Source: Micromonospora okii (GTDB lineage: Bacteria > Actinomycetota > Actinomycetes > Mycobacteriales > Micromonosporaceae). From it: a DNA stretch of 64,000 nt. The notes beneath the pieces are model-generated. The model searched no databases, was not told where the DNA came from, and saw nothing but the letters and a program-made list of their open reading frames with translations. The stretch spans positions 488,664-552,663 of the forward strand of contig NZ_BBZF01000012.1 of NCBI RefSeq assembly GCF_020884795.1, written 5' to 3'. This document shows, piece by piece, positions 17,971-27,601 of the stretch (the stretch's first letter is position 1; each line of letters begins with the position of its first letter). The position numbers and the translations under genes are program-made.

Positions 17971-18092
17971 GCGCCGGCCCGCCCACGCGGCTCGTATGAC
18001 GCAACCGCTATGCGCCGGATCGACCGGACTCATTCTAATATCGACGCACATCCATGGAGGCGGATTCCCCGCCCGTATCCAGAGGAGTGCGC

Positions 18093-19289
18093 GTGTTCCG
18101 ACGAAACTTGCTGCGTGCGGCGGGAGCCGCAGCCGCAGCCGTCCTGGCCGCCGCCGGGATGCTGGTCGCCACCGGCACCAGCGCCTCCGCCGTCCGGACC
18201 GTCTACTACGACGCCAGCCGGGCCGGCGAGTTCCGCACCAACTTCGACCAGGCCGCCCAGATCTGGAACAGCAGCGTCAGCACGGTGCGGCTGCTGCCCG
18301 CGACGCCGGGCAACATCACCATCTACGTCGACAGCGGCTGGCCCCGCGCCCAGACGACCTCGCTCGGCAGCGGGTACGTCTGGATGGGCTGGCAGGCGGT
18401 GAACCAGGGCTACCACCGCACCCGGATCGCCACCCACGAGCTCGGCCACATCCTCGGCCTGCCGGACCGGCGCACCGGGCTCTGCTCGGACCTGATGTCG
18501 GGCAGCAGCGCGCCCGTGTCCTGTACCAACGCCAACCCCAGCGCGGCGGAGGCGACCCGGGTCAACTCGCTCTTCGCCGGCGGCCTCGCCGCGCAGGCGG
18601 GCGAGAAGACGTACGTCTGGAACGGTGAGGAGAGCGGCGGCGAGATCACGCCGAACGTCGTCGGCGGCGTGCCCGCGTCGGAGAACTACTCCTTCCTCGT
18701 CTACAGCTCCGGCTGCACCGCCTCGCTGATCAAGGCGAACTGGGTGGTCACCGCGAAGCACTGCTCGACGCCGGCCTCGGTGCGGGTGGGCAGCACCAAC
18801 CGCACCAGCGGCGGCACGGTCGCCTCCGTGATCCGGGCGGTCAACCACCCGACGATCGACGTCAAGCTCTTGCAGCTCGGCACCTCGGTCAGCCACGCGC
18901 CGGCCCCGATCCCGACCACCTCGGGCCCGGTCGGCACCGCCACCCGCATCATCGGCTGGGGCCAGACCTGCGCGACGCCCGGCTGCGGCTCCGCCCCGAC
19001 CGGGGCCCGGGAGCTGGACACCTCGATCGTGGCCGACACCCGGTGCAGCGGCATCAACGGCCCGTACGAGATCTGCACCAACAACACCGGCGGCGTCGCC
19101 GGCGCCTGCTACGGCGACTCCGGCGGTCCCCAGGTCACCCGGGGGGCCAACGGCGTGTGGAACCTGATCGGCGCGACCAGCCGGGCGGGCAACAACAGCT
19201 CCACCTGCGCCACCGCCCCGTCGATCTACGGTGACCTGCCGTCGATCCGCTCCTGGATCAACACCCAGGTCGGCGGCCTGCCCGTCTGA
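18093..19289 (+). CDS. Secreted protease fusion: snapalysin-like (M7) plus trypsin-like (S1)
   Basis: A 398-residue secreted protein with signal peptide (cleavage after ASA, residue 33). Residues about 34-165 carry HELGHILGLPD (115-125), the HExxHxxGxxD zinc motif of snapalysin-type metallopeptidases, followed by the family segment CSDLMSGSSAP. Residues about 185-398 are a chymotrypsin-fold domain with an apparently complete triad: His in TAKHC (223), Asp in HPTIDVKLL (256) and Ser in GDSGGP (343). The GTG at 18093 has AGGAG 6 bases upstream; an ATG at 18054 is open but lacks this site. Confidence 0.88.
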   Translation: MFRRNLLRAAGAAAAAVLAAAGMLVATGTSASAVRTVYYDASRAGEFRTNFDQAAQIWNSSVSTVRLLPATPGNITIYVDSGWPRAQTTSLGSGYVWMGWQAVNQGYHRTRIATHELGHILGLPDRRTGLCSDLMSGSSAPVSCTNANPSAAEATRVNSLFAGGLAAQAGEKTYVWNGEESGGEITPNVVGGVPASENYSFLVYSSGCTASLIKANWVVTAKHCSTPASVRVGSTNRTSGGTVASVIRAVNHPTIDVKLLQLGTSVSHAPAPIPTTSGPVGTATRIIGWGQTCATPGCGSAPTGARELDTSIVADTRCSGINGPYEICTNNTGGVAGACYGDSGGPQVTRGANGVWNLIGATSRAGNNSSTCATAPSIYGDLPSIRSWINTQVGGLPV

Positions 19290-19357
19290 CCCCCACGCGT
19301 CGGCGCGTCCGCTCCCTCCGCAACGGGAGCGGGCGCGCCGGCCCCACCCCGACGACC

Positions 19358-19405
19358 ACACGGAACGAGGGGTCATCCCGAGCGGGACGACCCCTCGTTC
19401 CGTGT
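19358..19405. terminator. Bidirectional hairpin terminator
   Basis: A perfect 17-base inverted repeat (ACACGGAACGAGGGGTC and its complement) around a loop that can itself pair (TCCCG/CGGGA). It lies between the convergent protease and cellulase genes and can serve both. Confidence 0.85.
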
Positions 19406-19435
19406 ACGTGCGCGCCCCTGCGGGCGGGGTGGGCG

Positions 19436-22057
19436 TCAGGAGAGGGTGCAGGGGGCGCCGTTGAGGGTGATCAGGGTGGGCGCGGGGTTGGCGCCGCCGG
19501 ACGTCGTGGCGTTGAAGCCGAACGTCGCCGTCGCGCCCGGGGCCAGGCGGGCGTTGTACGACTCGTTGCGCGCCGTCACCGTGGCGCCCGACTGGGTCAC
19601 CTTCGCCAGCCAGGCGTCGCGCACCCTCTGGTCACCGGTGAAGGCGAACCGGGCCGTCCAGCCGTCGACCGTGGCGGTGCCGGTGTTGCGGATCGTGACC
19701 TGGGCGGTGAAGCCGGTGCCGCCGGACCAGGCGCCGTAGTTGGTGTACGTGGCGGCGCAGGTCGGCGCGGGCACCGCCGCCGCGTCGTCCTGGTCGGCGA
19801 GGAACGAGGCCAGCCACGCCAGCGCCGAGTTCCAGTTGATCGCCACCTCGTTGGTGGAGTACGAGTTGATGTCGTCGACGAAGCAGAACATCGGCTTGCA
19901 GCCGGCCAGCAGGTTCGCCGAGAACGGGTCCTGCAGGCCGGCGTTCGCGCCCCCCGCGAGGGAGCCGGCCGGCGGGTTCGGCATGGTCGGGTCCAACTGG
20001 TTGCCGAAGATGCGGCTGTGCTGGTTGCGCGCGTGCTGCTCGCCCCACCCGGTCACGTACGACATGTTGAGCGCGTTGCGCCCGAGCAGGTAGTCGGCCG
20101 TCTGCACGGCCCCGTCCCGGTACTTCGCGTCGCGGGTCAGGTCGAAGGCGGTCGCCAGCACGACGGCGTTGTTGGCGATGTTGCCGTTGGCGCCCCAGAA
20201 GTAGCTGTTCGCGTCGCCGGGCATCGGCAGCCCGTACGCCTGGCCGCGCAGGATCTCCAGGTAGCGGTCGGCGGCGGCGGTCACCGAGGCGCGGACCCGG
20301 GCCCGGTCGGCGGCCGGCAGACCGCTCGGCACGGTGGCCAGGTCGAGCCGGCCCAGCGCGGCGACGCCCTGCCAGGCGAAGCCCTGGTCGCCGAAGACCG
20401 CGCCGGTGTGGTGCCGCGAGGCGGTCAGGTCGGTCAGGTACGCGGCCCCGCCGGTGCTCAGGTAGAGCTCGGCGGCGGCCCAGTAGAACTCGTCGCTGAC
20501 GTCGGTGTCGTCGTACGCGCCGCCGCCGGTGCTGTCGGCCGGGCTCGCGTAGATCGCCGGGTGGGCCTTGGCCGCCGCGTACGCGCTCCGCGCGGCGGTG
20601 CCGCAGCGGGTGGCGAACGCCGCGTCGTAGGGGGCGAAGAGGCGGGCGCACTGGGCGGCGACGGCGGCCAGGTTGAGGGTGGCCGCAGTGGACGGCGGGT
20701 GCAGCTCGCGCGGCTGCGGGTCGTCGGCCGGGTCGAGCGGCAGTCCGGTCCAGTTCCGGTCGTGGATCTTGTGGTGGGCCATCCCGGCCAGCGGCTTGCC
20801 GGCGGGCACCTGCATGCGCAGCAGGAACTCCAGCTCCCAGCGGGCCTCGTCGAGCACGTCGGGCACGCCGTTGCCGCGCTCGGGCACCCGCAGCGTGGAG
20901 TCGCCCAGCGCCGCGCCGCCGTCGGCGGTGGCCGCCGTCTTCGTCCGCTCGAAGGTGCTCAGGAGCTGGTAGGTGGCGATCCCGCCGTTGACCACGTACT
21001 TGCCGTGGTCGCCCGCGTCGTACCAGCCGCCGCGCACGTCGAGGGAGTAGTCGCAGACGCCCGGCTGGCAGGGCACGGAGGTGTCGCCCCGGTTCGGGGC
21101 GACGTCGAGGTGGCCGGCGCGGCGCGCGTACTCCTCGCCGACCAGGTCGCCGTCGATGGCGATGCCGCTGCGCTGGATGTAGAAGAACTGGAGGGCGTCG
21201 CTGCGGAGCCGGTCGTAGAGGGTGCCGGAGATGTCGAACGGGTGGCTGGTCTCCCCGTCGGCGACGAGGGTGTAGCCGGTGCCCGGGGTCCGGTGGGCGG
21301 AGAAGTCGACGGTCTGCACGTTCTGGCCGGAGGCGGCGTCGACCCCGCGCGGGGTGCTCCGCCCGCTGGCGACGACCGCGCCGGAGGCCGACCTGAGCTG
21401 CCAGTCGAGCGGGGCGGTGGCCTCGGTGACGATCGTGGCGTTCTTCGGGCCGCCCGGCAGGTAGCCGACCTGGTTCACCCGGACGCGGGGGCCGGTGTCC
21501 GGCTCGTACGGCTTCGGCGGCTCGCCGCCGCGCAGCGAGACGTCGTCGAGGCAGACCGTCTGCTCGGCAGCGGCCCCGCCGACCTGGAAGATGAGCTGCG
21601 CGCTGGGGTTGTCCTCGCTCGCCGTGAAGGTGGTGGCGAAGCGCCGGGAAGTGCCGGTGGCGGCGGCGTCCACGGCGGCGTACTGGGTGTAGGGGGCGGT
21701 GCCCAACTGGACCACGGCCCGCACGTTCGCCCCGGGGGTGGCGGAGACGTCGAAGGACAGCTCGTACTCGGCGCCGGCCTTCAGCGGCACGGCGTCCTGA
21801 CCGATGCCGGCGTCCCAGGGGTTGGCCAGCCCGCCGGGGACGGTAGCGCAGAGCCGGCCGGCGGTGACGCCGAGCGGGCCGGTGCCGTACGAGAACCAGG
21901 GGGAGACGCCCGCGTCGAAGGTGCCGTTCTTGATCTGCTCGGGGGCGTCCGGGGGGACCTCGGCGTGGGCCACGCCGGGGGCGGTGCCGGTGAGGGCCAG
22001 GGCGGTCGCCGCGGCGAGCAACGCCAGGCGGCGTCGGCGGCGGGGGGATGGCGTCAC
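19436..22057 (-). CDS. Modular secreted endoglucanase: CBM4/9-like, Ig-like, GH9, CBM2
   Basis: An 873-residue secreted cellulase that should cleave beta-1,4-glucan. Order: signal peptide (1-31, ending AHA); a carbohydrate-binding module of CBM4/9 type (about 40-175, [12 protein letters not shown]); a cellulase N-terminal Ig-like domain ([15 protein letters not shown]); the GH9 (alpha/alpha)6 barrel with the paired catalytic-site Asp in [16 protein letters not shown] and the acid Glu in [11 protein letters not shown]; and a C-terminal CBM2 ([19 protein letters not shown] onward). The GTG start at 22057 has GGAAGG 8 bases upstream. A CebR-type operator overlaps its promoter, so it is predicted to be induced by cellobiose. 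Confidence 0.93.
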   Translation of the reverse strand: MTPSPRRRRRLALLAAATALALTGTAPGVAHAEVPPDAPEQIKNGTFDAGVSPWFSYGTGPLGVTAGRLCATVPGGLANPWDAGIGQDAVPLKAGAEYELSFDVSATPGANVRAVVQLGTAPYTQYAAVDAAATGTSRRFATTFTASEDNPSAQLIFQVGGAAAEQTVCLDDVSLRGGEPPKPYEPDTGPRVRVNQVGYLPGGPKNATIVTEATAPLDWQLRSASGAVVASGRSTPRGVDAASGQNVQTVDFSAHRTPGTGYTLVADGETSHPFDISGTLYDRLRSDALQFFYIQRSGIAIDGDLVGEEYARRAGHLDVAPNRGDTSVPCQPGVCDYSLDVRGGWYDAGDHGKYVVNGGIATYQLLSTFERTKTAATADGGAALGDSTLRVPERGNGVPDVLDEARWELEFLLRMQVPAGKPLAGMAHHKIHDRNWTGLPLDPADDPQPRELHPPSTAATLNLAAVAAQCARLFAPYDAAFATRCGTAARSAYAAAKAHPAIYASPADSTGGGAYDDTDVSDEFYWAAAELYLSTGGAAYLTDLTASRHHTGAVFGDQGFAWQGVAALGRLDLATVPSGLPAADRARVRASVTAAADRYLEILRGQAYGLPMPGDANSYFWGANGNIANNAVVLATAFDLTRDAKYRDGAVQTADYLLGRNALNMSYVTGWGEQHARNQHSRIFGNQLDPTMPNPPAGSLAGGANAGLQDPFSANLLAGCKPMFCFVDDINSYSTNEVAINWNSALAWLASFLADQDDAAAVPAPTCAATYTNYGAWSGGTGFTAQVTIRNTGTATVDGWTARFAFTGDQRVRDAWLAKVTQSGATVTARNESYNARLAPGATATFGFNATTSGGANPAPTLITLNGAPCTLS

Positions 22058-22084
22058 GGGGGGATCCTTCCGGGGGGACGGGTG

Positions 22085-22114
22085 CCGAAAACTGGGAGCG
22101 CTCCCAGTTTTCGG
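22085..22114. promoter_or_regulatory. CebR-type operator, 30-bp perfect palindrome
   Basis: The centre TGGGAGCGCTCCCA (22093-22106) equals the established cellobiose-repressor CebR box of streptomycetes. The palindrome continues perfectly for 8 more bases on each side. It lies between the -10 region and the cellulase start codon, so repressor binding would block transcription. Confidence 0.9.
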
Positions 22115-22118
22115 TCCG

Positions 22119-22147
22119 ATGTTTCCAGCGGGCGTCGGCCGTGTCAA
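22119..22147 (-). promoter_or_regulatory. Predicted promoter of the GH9 gene
   Basis: On the minus strand TTGACA (22142-22147) and AAACAT (22119-22124) are separated by 17 bases. The -35 is a perfect consensus and the -10 is weaker. The operator begins 4 bases downstream. Confidence 0.65.
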
Positions 22148-22278
22148 TCGAGAGAGTTGAATAATGTGGGGTCGGCTCGCTTCCCCCGCCGAGGCGCCGC
22201 GTGAGATTCGCCGCGCCACGCGGCGTCGTCGCGATCTCCTAGAGACAACTGCTGCCTCCAACTGGCAGGCTGCCACCC

Positions 22279-23007
22279 ATGACCCTGAAGCTGCGTTCCG
22301 TCGGGGCGAGCGACCGCGGGCTGATCCGCAGCGGCAACCAGGACGCCCTGCACTCCGGGGCCTGGCTCGTCGCCGTCGCCGACGGCATGGGCGGGATGGC
22401 CGCCGGCGATCTGGCCAGCCGCATCGCCATCGACGCGGTCGGTCCGCTGGACCAGGCGACACCCGAGGACGCCCTCGTCGCCGCCCTCCAGGGCGGCATC
22501 GAGCTGGCCAGCGCGCGGATCCGCCAGGCGGTCGAGGAGGACCCCGAGCGGCAGGGCATGGGCACCACCCTGACCGCCCTGCTCTTCGCCCGCACCGGGA
22601 GCTGCCTCGCCCTGGCCCACGTCGGTGACTCCCGCGCGTACCTCTACCGGGAGCGGGTGCTCAAGCAGATCACCCGGGACGACACCTTCGTGCAGATGCT
22701 CGTCGACCAGGGCCTCATCACCCCCGACCAGGCCGCGAGCCACCCCCGCCGGGCCGTGGTCACCCAGGCGTTGCAGGGCGGCGAGGTCTCCCCGTCGTAC
22801 GCCACGATGGTGCCCTGGGCGGGCGACCGGTGGCTGCTGTGCAGCGACGGCCTGTCCAACGTGGTCCGTCCGGACACCCTCGCCGAGGTCCTCGGCGGGT
22901 ACCCGGACCGGGAGGAGTGCGCCCGCCGGCTGATCGACCTGGCGCTGCGCGCCGGCGGCCCCGACAACGTCACCGTGGTCGTCGCCGACGTCGTCGCCGA
23001 GAGCTGA
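22279..23007 (+). CDS. PP2C-family Ser/Thr protein phosphatase
   Basis: A 242-residue Mg/Mn-dependent phosphatase, cytoplasmic, with no membrane segment. Metal-site motifs are [64 protein letters not shown] and [12 protein letters not shown]. It is a lone gene divergent from the cellulase and convergent with hrpB, not in the usual PknB operon, so its kinase partner is unknown. Confidence 0.92.
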   Translation: MTLKLRSVGASDRGLIRSGNQDALHSGAWLVAVADGMGGMAAGDLASRIAIDAVGPLDQATPEDALVAALQGGIELASARIRQAVEEDPERQGMGTTLTALLFARTGSCLALAHVGDSRAYLYRERVLKQITRDDTFVQMLVDQGLITPDQAASHPRRAVVTQALQGGEVSPSYATMVPWAGDRWLLCSDGLSNVVRPDTLAEVLGGYPDREECARRLIDLALRAGGPDNVTVVVADVVAES

Positions 23008-23024
23008 CGCCGGGCGGCGGCCGG

Positions 23025-25613
23025 TCAGCGGCGGCGCGGGGCGGCCCGGCGGGTCGGCTCGGCGGTGGTCGGGTCCTCCGGCCAGGGGTGGCGGGGGTAG
23101 CGCCCGCGCAGCTCCGCGCGGACCTGCGGATAGCCGGTGCGCCAGAACGACGCCAGGTCGGCGGTGACCGCGACGGGCCGCCCGGCGGGGGAGAGCAGGT
23201 GCAGCAGCACCGGCACCCGCCCGTCGGCGATGCGGGGCGCGTCGGCCCAGCCGAAGGTCTCCTGGAGCTTCACCGCCAGCACCGGGGCGGCCGGGTCGGC
23301 GTAGTCCACCCGCACCCGCGAGCCGCTGGGCACGGCGAGCCGCTCGGGGGCCAGCTCGTCGAGCCGGGCCGCCTCGCGCCAGGGCAGCAGCCGGCGCAGC
23401 GCGGCGGCGACGTCGACCCGGGCCAGGTCGGCCCGGCGGCGGGCGGCGGCCAGCTCCGGGCCGAGCCAGGCGTCCACCGAGGCGAGCAGGGCGGCGTCGT
23501 CCACGTCCGGCCAGTCGGGGCCGAGCGCGTGCCGGCAGAAGGCCAGCCGCTCGCGCAGCGCCCGCGCGGCCGGGGTCCAGGTCAGCAGCGCCAGGCCGTC
23601 GCGGCGCAGCCCGTCGCGCAGGGCGGCGGCGACCAGCGCCGGGTCCGGCCGGGTCAGCGGCCGGGCGACCAGCTCGATCGCGCCGAGCCGGACCACCTCC
23701 CGGGCCACCACGTCCCCGCCGGACCAGGTCACCTCCCGCTCCGTGCGCAGCAGCGCCCCGCCGGCCTCCCGGGCGGTGGCCTCGTCCAGCGGCGCGGCCA
23801 GCCGTACCCGCGCGGTCGGCGCGCCGGGGGAGCGGTCGGCGACCGCGACCGCCAGCCACGCCGCGCCGGCCAGCCCCGAGCCCGACGCCAGCTCCGCCGC
23901 GGTCCCGCCGGCCATCAGGTACGCCGACCCGCCCGCCCGGCGCAGGCGGGCCAGCCGCTCCGGGTACGCCAGCCCGACCAGCAGCCCGGCGGCGAGGTCG
24001 TCGGGCAGCCGGTCGGCCCCCGGCCCCCGGCTCGGGACGGCCGGGCGACCCTCCCGACGCGCGGACGGGCCACCGTTCGGGGCCGGGCCACCGTTCGGGG
24101 GCCGGCCGGCGGGCAGGGCGGCGCGCAGCCGGCGGGACTCGGCCCGCCAGCGGGCGGTGGCCGCCGGGTCGACCCCGGCGCGCAGCCGCCGCCACGACGC
24201 GGCCAGGTCGTCGCCCGGCCCGGCGAGGGCGTCCTCGGCGAGCACCGCCACCACCTCGGCGGCCCGGTCCGCGCCGACCACCGGCGCCCCGTCGAGCAGG
24301 GCGCGGGCCAGCCGGGGGTGCGCCCCAGCCCCGGCGATGGCCCGGCCGCGCGCGGTGACCCGGCCGTCGGCGTCGAGCGCGCCGAGGGTGGTCAGGGTCT
24401 CCCGGGCGACGGCCATCCCCGCCGCCGGGGGCGGGTCGGGCAGGGCCAACCCGGAGCCGTCCGGGTCGCCCCAGGCGGCCAGCTCCAGGGCGAACCCGGT
24501 CAGGTCGGCGGTGGCGATCTCCGGCTCCGGCTGCGCCGCGAGCCGGGCGTGGGTCGCCTCCGACCAGCACCGGTAGACGTGCCCCGGGGCCTCCCGGCCG
24601 GCGCGGCCGGCCCGCTGGGTCGCCGCCGCCCGGGACACCGGCACGGTGACCAGCGCGCCGAGGCCCCGGGAGAGGTCGACCCGGGCCACCCGGGAAAGGC
24701 CGGCGTCGACCACCACCCGCACCCCGGGCACGGTCAGGCTGCTCTCGGCCACGGCGGTGGCCAGCACCACCCGCCGCCGGTCGGCCGGGCGCAGCGCGGC
24801 GTCCTGCTCGGCCCCGCGCAGCCGGCCGTGCAGCGGCAGCAGGGCGACCGGGCCGCGCAGGTCGGCCAGCCGGCCGGTCACCCCGGCGATCTCGCCGACC
24901 CCCGGCAGGAAGACCAGCAGGTCGCCCTCGCGCTCGGCGAGGGCCCGGCGGACGGTGGCCGCCACGTGGTCCAGCAGCGCCGGGTCCACCCGGCCGGACG
25001 GGGTCAGCGTGACCGGCCGGGGCGGCGGGGCCCAGACCCGGGTCACCGGGTGCAGCGCCGAGGCGGCCCGGACCACCGGGGCCGGCGCGCCGTCGACGCC
25101 GAGCAGCGCGGCGAACCGGTCCGCGTCCGGGGTCGCCGACATCGCCAGCAGCCACAGGTCGGGGCGCAGGGCCTCCCGAGCCTGCACGCTGAACGCCAGC
25201 GCCAGGTCGGCGTCGAGCTGCCGCTCGTGGCACTCGTCGAGCAGCACCGCGTCGACGCCGGGCAGCTCCGGGTCGTGGTGCAGCCGGCGCACCAGCAGGC
25301 CCGTGGTCACCACCTCCACGCGGGTGGCGGGGCCGACCCGCCGCTCACCGCGCACCGCGTACCCGATCCGGTCGCCGACCCGCTCGCCGAGCAGCGCGGC
25401 CATCCGGTGCGCCGCCGCGCGGGCGGCGACCCGGCGCGGCTGGGCGATCACCACCCGGCCGGCGACCGCCCCGGCCACGGCCAGCGGCGCGAGGGTCGTC
25501 TTACCGGTGCCCGGCGGGGCCACGAGCACCGCGCCGCCGGCCGCGCGCAGCGCATCGAGCAGCGCCGGCAGCGCGGGCCGGACCGGCAGGTCGAGGGGTA
25601 CGTCGGCGAGCAC
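23025..25613 (-). CDS. hrpB: ATP-dependent helicase HrpB
   Basis: An 862-residue DEAH-family helicase. Walker A is APPGTGKTTLAPLA near residue 33, the DEAH-equivalent is DECH in LLDECHERQLDADL, then MSATPDADRF and QRAGRAGREAPGH. The C-terminal HrpB domain (DLASFWRTGYPQVRAELRGRYPRHPWPEDP) is complete. The cellular role of HrpB is poorly defined; RNA processing is suggested by its family. It ends 18 bases from the convergent PP2C gene. Confidence 0.93.
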   Translation of the reverse strand: MLADVPLDLPVRPALPALLDALRAAGGAVLVAPPGTGKTTLAPLAVAGAVAGRVVIAQPRRVAARAAAHRMAALLGERVGDRIGYAVRGERRVGPATRVEVVTTGLLVRRLHHDPELPGVDAVLLDECHERQLDADLALAFSVQAREALRPDLWLLAMSATPDADRFAALLGVDGAPAPVVRAASALHPVTRVWAPPPRPVTLTPSGRVDPALLDHVAATVRRALAEREGDLLVFLPGVGEIAGVTGRLADLRGPVALLPLHGRLRGAEQDAALRPADRRRVVLATAVAESSLTVPGVRVVVDAGLSRVARVDLSRGLGALVTVPVSRAAATQRAGRAGREAPGHVYRCWSEATHARLAAQPEPEIATADLTGFALELAAWGDPDGSGLALPDPPPAAGMAVARETLTTLGALDADGRVTARGRAIAGAGAHPRLARALLDGAPVVGADRAAEVVAVLAEDALAGPGDDLAASWRRLRAGVDPAATARWRAESRRLRAALPAGRPPNGGPAPNGGPSARREGRPAVPSRGPGADRLPDDLAAGLLVGLAYPERLARLRRAGGSAYLMAGGTAAELASGSGLAGAAWLAVAVADRSPGAPTARVRLAAPLDEATAREAGGALLRTEREVTWSGGDVVAREVVRLGAIELVARPLTRPDPALVAAALRDGLRRDGLALLTWTPAARALRERLAFCRHALGPDWPDVDDAALLASVDAWLGPELAAARRRADLARVDVAAALRRLLPWREAARLDELAPERLAVPSGSRVRVDYADPAAPVLAVKLQETFGWADAPRIADGRVPVLLHLLSPAGRPVAVTADLASFWRTGYPQVRAELRGRYPRHPWPEDPTTAEPTRRAAPRRR

Positions 25614-25669
25614 CGTCCTACTGTCCCACCGGCCGCCACCGGGCCGTCGGGGCGTACCGGGGCACGAAA

Positions 25670-25700
25670 GGGCCCGGCCGGCGCATCGCCGACCGGGCCC
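25670..25700 (-). terminator. Hairpin terminator after the sigma factor gene
   Basis: GGGCCCGG and CCGGGCCC, extended by five further pairs after one mismatch, close on a 3-base loop. It lies between the sigma factor stop codon and the hrpB start. Confidence 0.75.
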
Positions 25701-25714
25701 GGTGGGGCTCAGCC

Positions 25715-26539
25715 CTAGTACGTTCCGTCGAGCTGCCCCCGCAGCTTCGTCAGCGCCCGGGCCAGCAGCCGGGACACGTGCATCTGGGAGACGCCGATCT
25801 GCTCGGCGATCTGCGACTGGGTCAGGTTGCCGTAGAAGCGCAGGGTCAGGATCTTCTGCTCGCGCTCGTCGAGCGTGGAGAGCGCCGGGCCGAGGGCGAC
25901 CCGCAGCTCGGCCAGCTCGAACTCGTTGTCCTCGCCGCCGAGCATGTCGCCCAGCTCGGTGGCCCGGTCGCCGTCGCCGGTCGGGGTGGACAGCGACACC
26001 GCGTTGTACGCGCGGGCGCCCTCCAGGCCCTCCAGGACCTCTTCCTCGGTGAGCTTGAGGTGGGCGGCGATGTCGGCGACCGTCGGGGAGCGGCCGAGGG
26101 TCTGCAGCAGCGAGCTGTTGGCGTCGGAGATGGCCAGCCGCAGCTCCTGGAGGCGACGCGGAACCCGGATGTCCCAGGTGCGGTCGCGGAAGTGCCGCTT
26201 CAGCTCGCCGATGATGGTCGGGATGGCGTAGCCGGCGAAGTCGACGCCGCGCGAGGGGTCGAACTTGTCGATGGCCTTGATGAGGCCGACGGCGGCGGTC
26301 TGCGCCAGGTCGTCGGTGGGCTCGCCCCGGCCGCTGTAGCGGTGGGCGAGGTGGTTGGCCAGGGGCAGCCAGGCCTCGATCGCCCGGTCCCGCATCGCGG
26401 CGCGCGACGGGTGGTTGGCGGGCAGCGCGGCCATCGCGTTCAGGATGTCGGCGGCGCTGTCGGTGAGCGCACGCGGGTCGAGCTTCTCCGTCGTGGACGG
26501 AGCTGTGGTGGTCCGCTCGCTGGTCGTTGGCGCGGTCAT
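25715..26539 (-). CDS. RNA polymerase sigma factor, SigB/SigF/SigG subfamily
   Basis: A 274-residue group 3 sigma factor. Region 2 is DDLAQTAAVGLIKAIDKFDPSRGVDFAGYA followed by PTIIGELKRHFRDRTWDIRVPRR; region 3 has LGRSPTVADIAAHLKLTEEEV; region 4 has LTQSQIAEQIGVSQMHVSRLLARAL. Such factors control stress, development or motility regulons and are usually held by an anti-sigma factor. None is adjacent. The ATG at 26539 has GGGAGGA 6 bases upstream. Confidence 0.9.
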   Translation of the reverse strand: MTAPTTSERTTTAPSTTEKLDPRALTDSAADILNAMAALPANHPSRAAMRDRAIEAWLPLANHLAHRYSGRGEPTDDLAQTAAVGLIKAIDKFDPSRGVDFAGYAIPTIIGELKRHFRDRTWDIRVPRRLQELRLAISDANSSLLQTLGRSPTVADIAAHLKLTEEEVLEGLEGARAYNAVSLSTPTGDGDRATELGDMLGGEDNEFELAELRVALGPALSTLDEREQKILTLRFYGNLTQSQIAEQIGVSQMHVSRLLARALTKLRGQLDGTY

Positions 26540-26866
26540 GGGTGGTCCTCCCTGCACCTCGTCCGCGGATAAAAGACGTGACGCTGTGGTTTAGCTTCGA
26601 ATGGGCCGTTCGGGACTCACCTTAGCCCGATCAGCTCCAGGAAATCTAGCCGAAAGTACGATGCGTCTAAGGTGTTTTCAGGAACAAAACGCCCAGAAGG
26701 GCGGCAAACCTAGGAACTTGTGATCGCGATTACTCCTTCCTGAGGTCCCGTGCTCCTCCTGCCGAGGCTCGAAACCGGCGGGCGGGCTGTCGACTTTCCG
26801 TCGTTGTCCCGCCCACGGGACGGCCCGTAGCGTCGCGGGGAACGTCGCCCCGGCCCGGGAGGCACC
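26540..26866. other. Regulatory region between divergent genes
   Basis: About 330 bases with no gene. It holds a perfect inverted pair CACCTTAG (26618-26625) and CTAAGGTG (26667-26674), and a short GC hairpin (26690-26703) whose minus-strand reading is followed by TTTTGTT, an intrinsic-terminator look. It must contain the promoters of the sigma factor gene and of the gene at 26867. Confidence 0.5.
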
Positions 26867-27601
26867 GTGCTCGACCCCGCCGACCCGCACCTCGTGGTGC
26901 ACAGCCGCATGGTCTTCCTCAGCTGGCTGCCGGCTGACCCCGACGCGGTCGCCGCCCTGCTCCCGGCCGCCCTGCGCGCCGCCGAGGACCGGCGGGTCTT
27001 CATGAACCAGTACGTGGTCGACGACGGGACGCAGACCTCCGGGCTCGGGGCGTACTCGCTGACCTACCTCGGGGTGGGGCTCGCCGGGGTCGACGAGCCC
27101 GGCGGCTGGTGGACGCACTACCTCTGCTCCAGCGCCCGGGTGCGCGGGTACGCCGCCGTGCGCGGCGCCCCGGTCGCCGCAGGGCACACCTGGCTGGAGC
27201 AGCGGGGCGGCACGCTCGTGGCGCAGACCGAGGTCGACGGCGTGCCGCTCATCCGGACCCGCTCCCTGGTCGGCGACACCGGTCACGTCGTCCGCAGCGG
27301 GCACCACCGCTACCTCACCGCCCGCGGCGGGGAGCTGCTCCACGGGGTCCACCCGTACCTGGTCGAGCCGGTCGCGCCGTTCGAGGTGGAGTCGGTCGAC
27401 TTCCTCGACCCGCACCACCCCGTCCACCCGCTACGCCCGGCGAACCCGCTCGACATCACCGAGGGCTTCTACTCCCCGCGCGCGTCGTTCGCGTACCCGG
27501 GCGGGTGGGGCGCCCTCGCCCACGGCCCGCCGGCCGGCGACCCGAGCGGTCACCAGGTGCCCGCCAACCGCGCCCGCAGCGGCCGGCCGTCCGGGTCGTA
27601 G
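26867..27601 (+). CDS. Acetoacetate decarboxylase-like protein
   Basis: A 244-residue protein with the acetoacetate decarboxylase-type fold as far as I can judge: HSRMVFLSWLPADPDAVAALLP at the start, EDRRVFMNQYVVDD, and a beta-rich centre. I do not see a clear Schiff-base Lys, so it may be a non-decarboxylating relative. The GTG start has GGAGG upstream. Its last 52 bases overlap the convergent phospholipase D-like gene. Confidence 0.6.
   Translation: MLDPADPHLVVHSRMVFLSWLPADPDAVAALLPAALRAAEDRRVFMNQYVVDDGTQTSGLGAYSLTYLGVGLAGVDEPGGWWTHYLCSSARVRGYAAVRGAPVAAGHTWLEQRGGTLVAQTEVDGVPLIRTRSLVGDTGHVVRSGHHRYLTARGGELLHGVHPYLVEPVAPFEVESVDFLDPHHPVHPLRPANPLDITEGFYSPRASFAYPGGWGALAHGPPAGDPSGHQVPANRARSGRPSGS

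Noticed and set aside
22144..25233. A frame of about 1000 codons opposite or overlapping hrpB and the PP2C gene
   Set aside because: The composition is Arg/Pro/Gly-rich without domains, and the recognised genes occupy the region.
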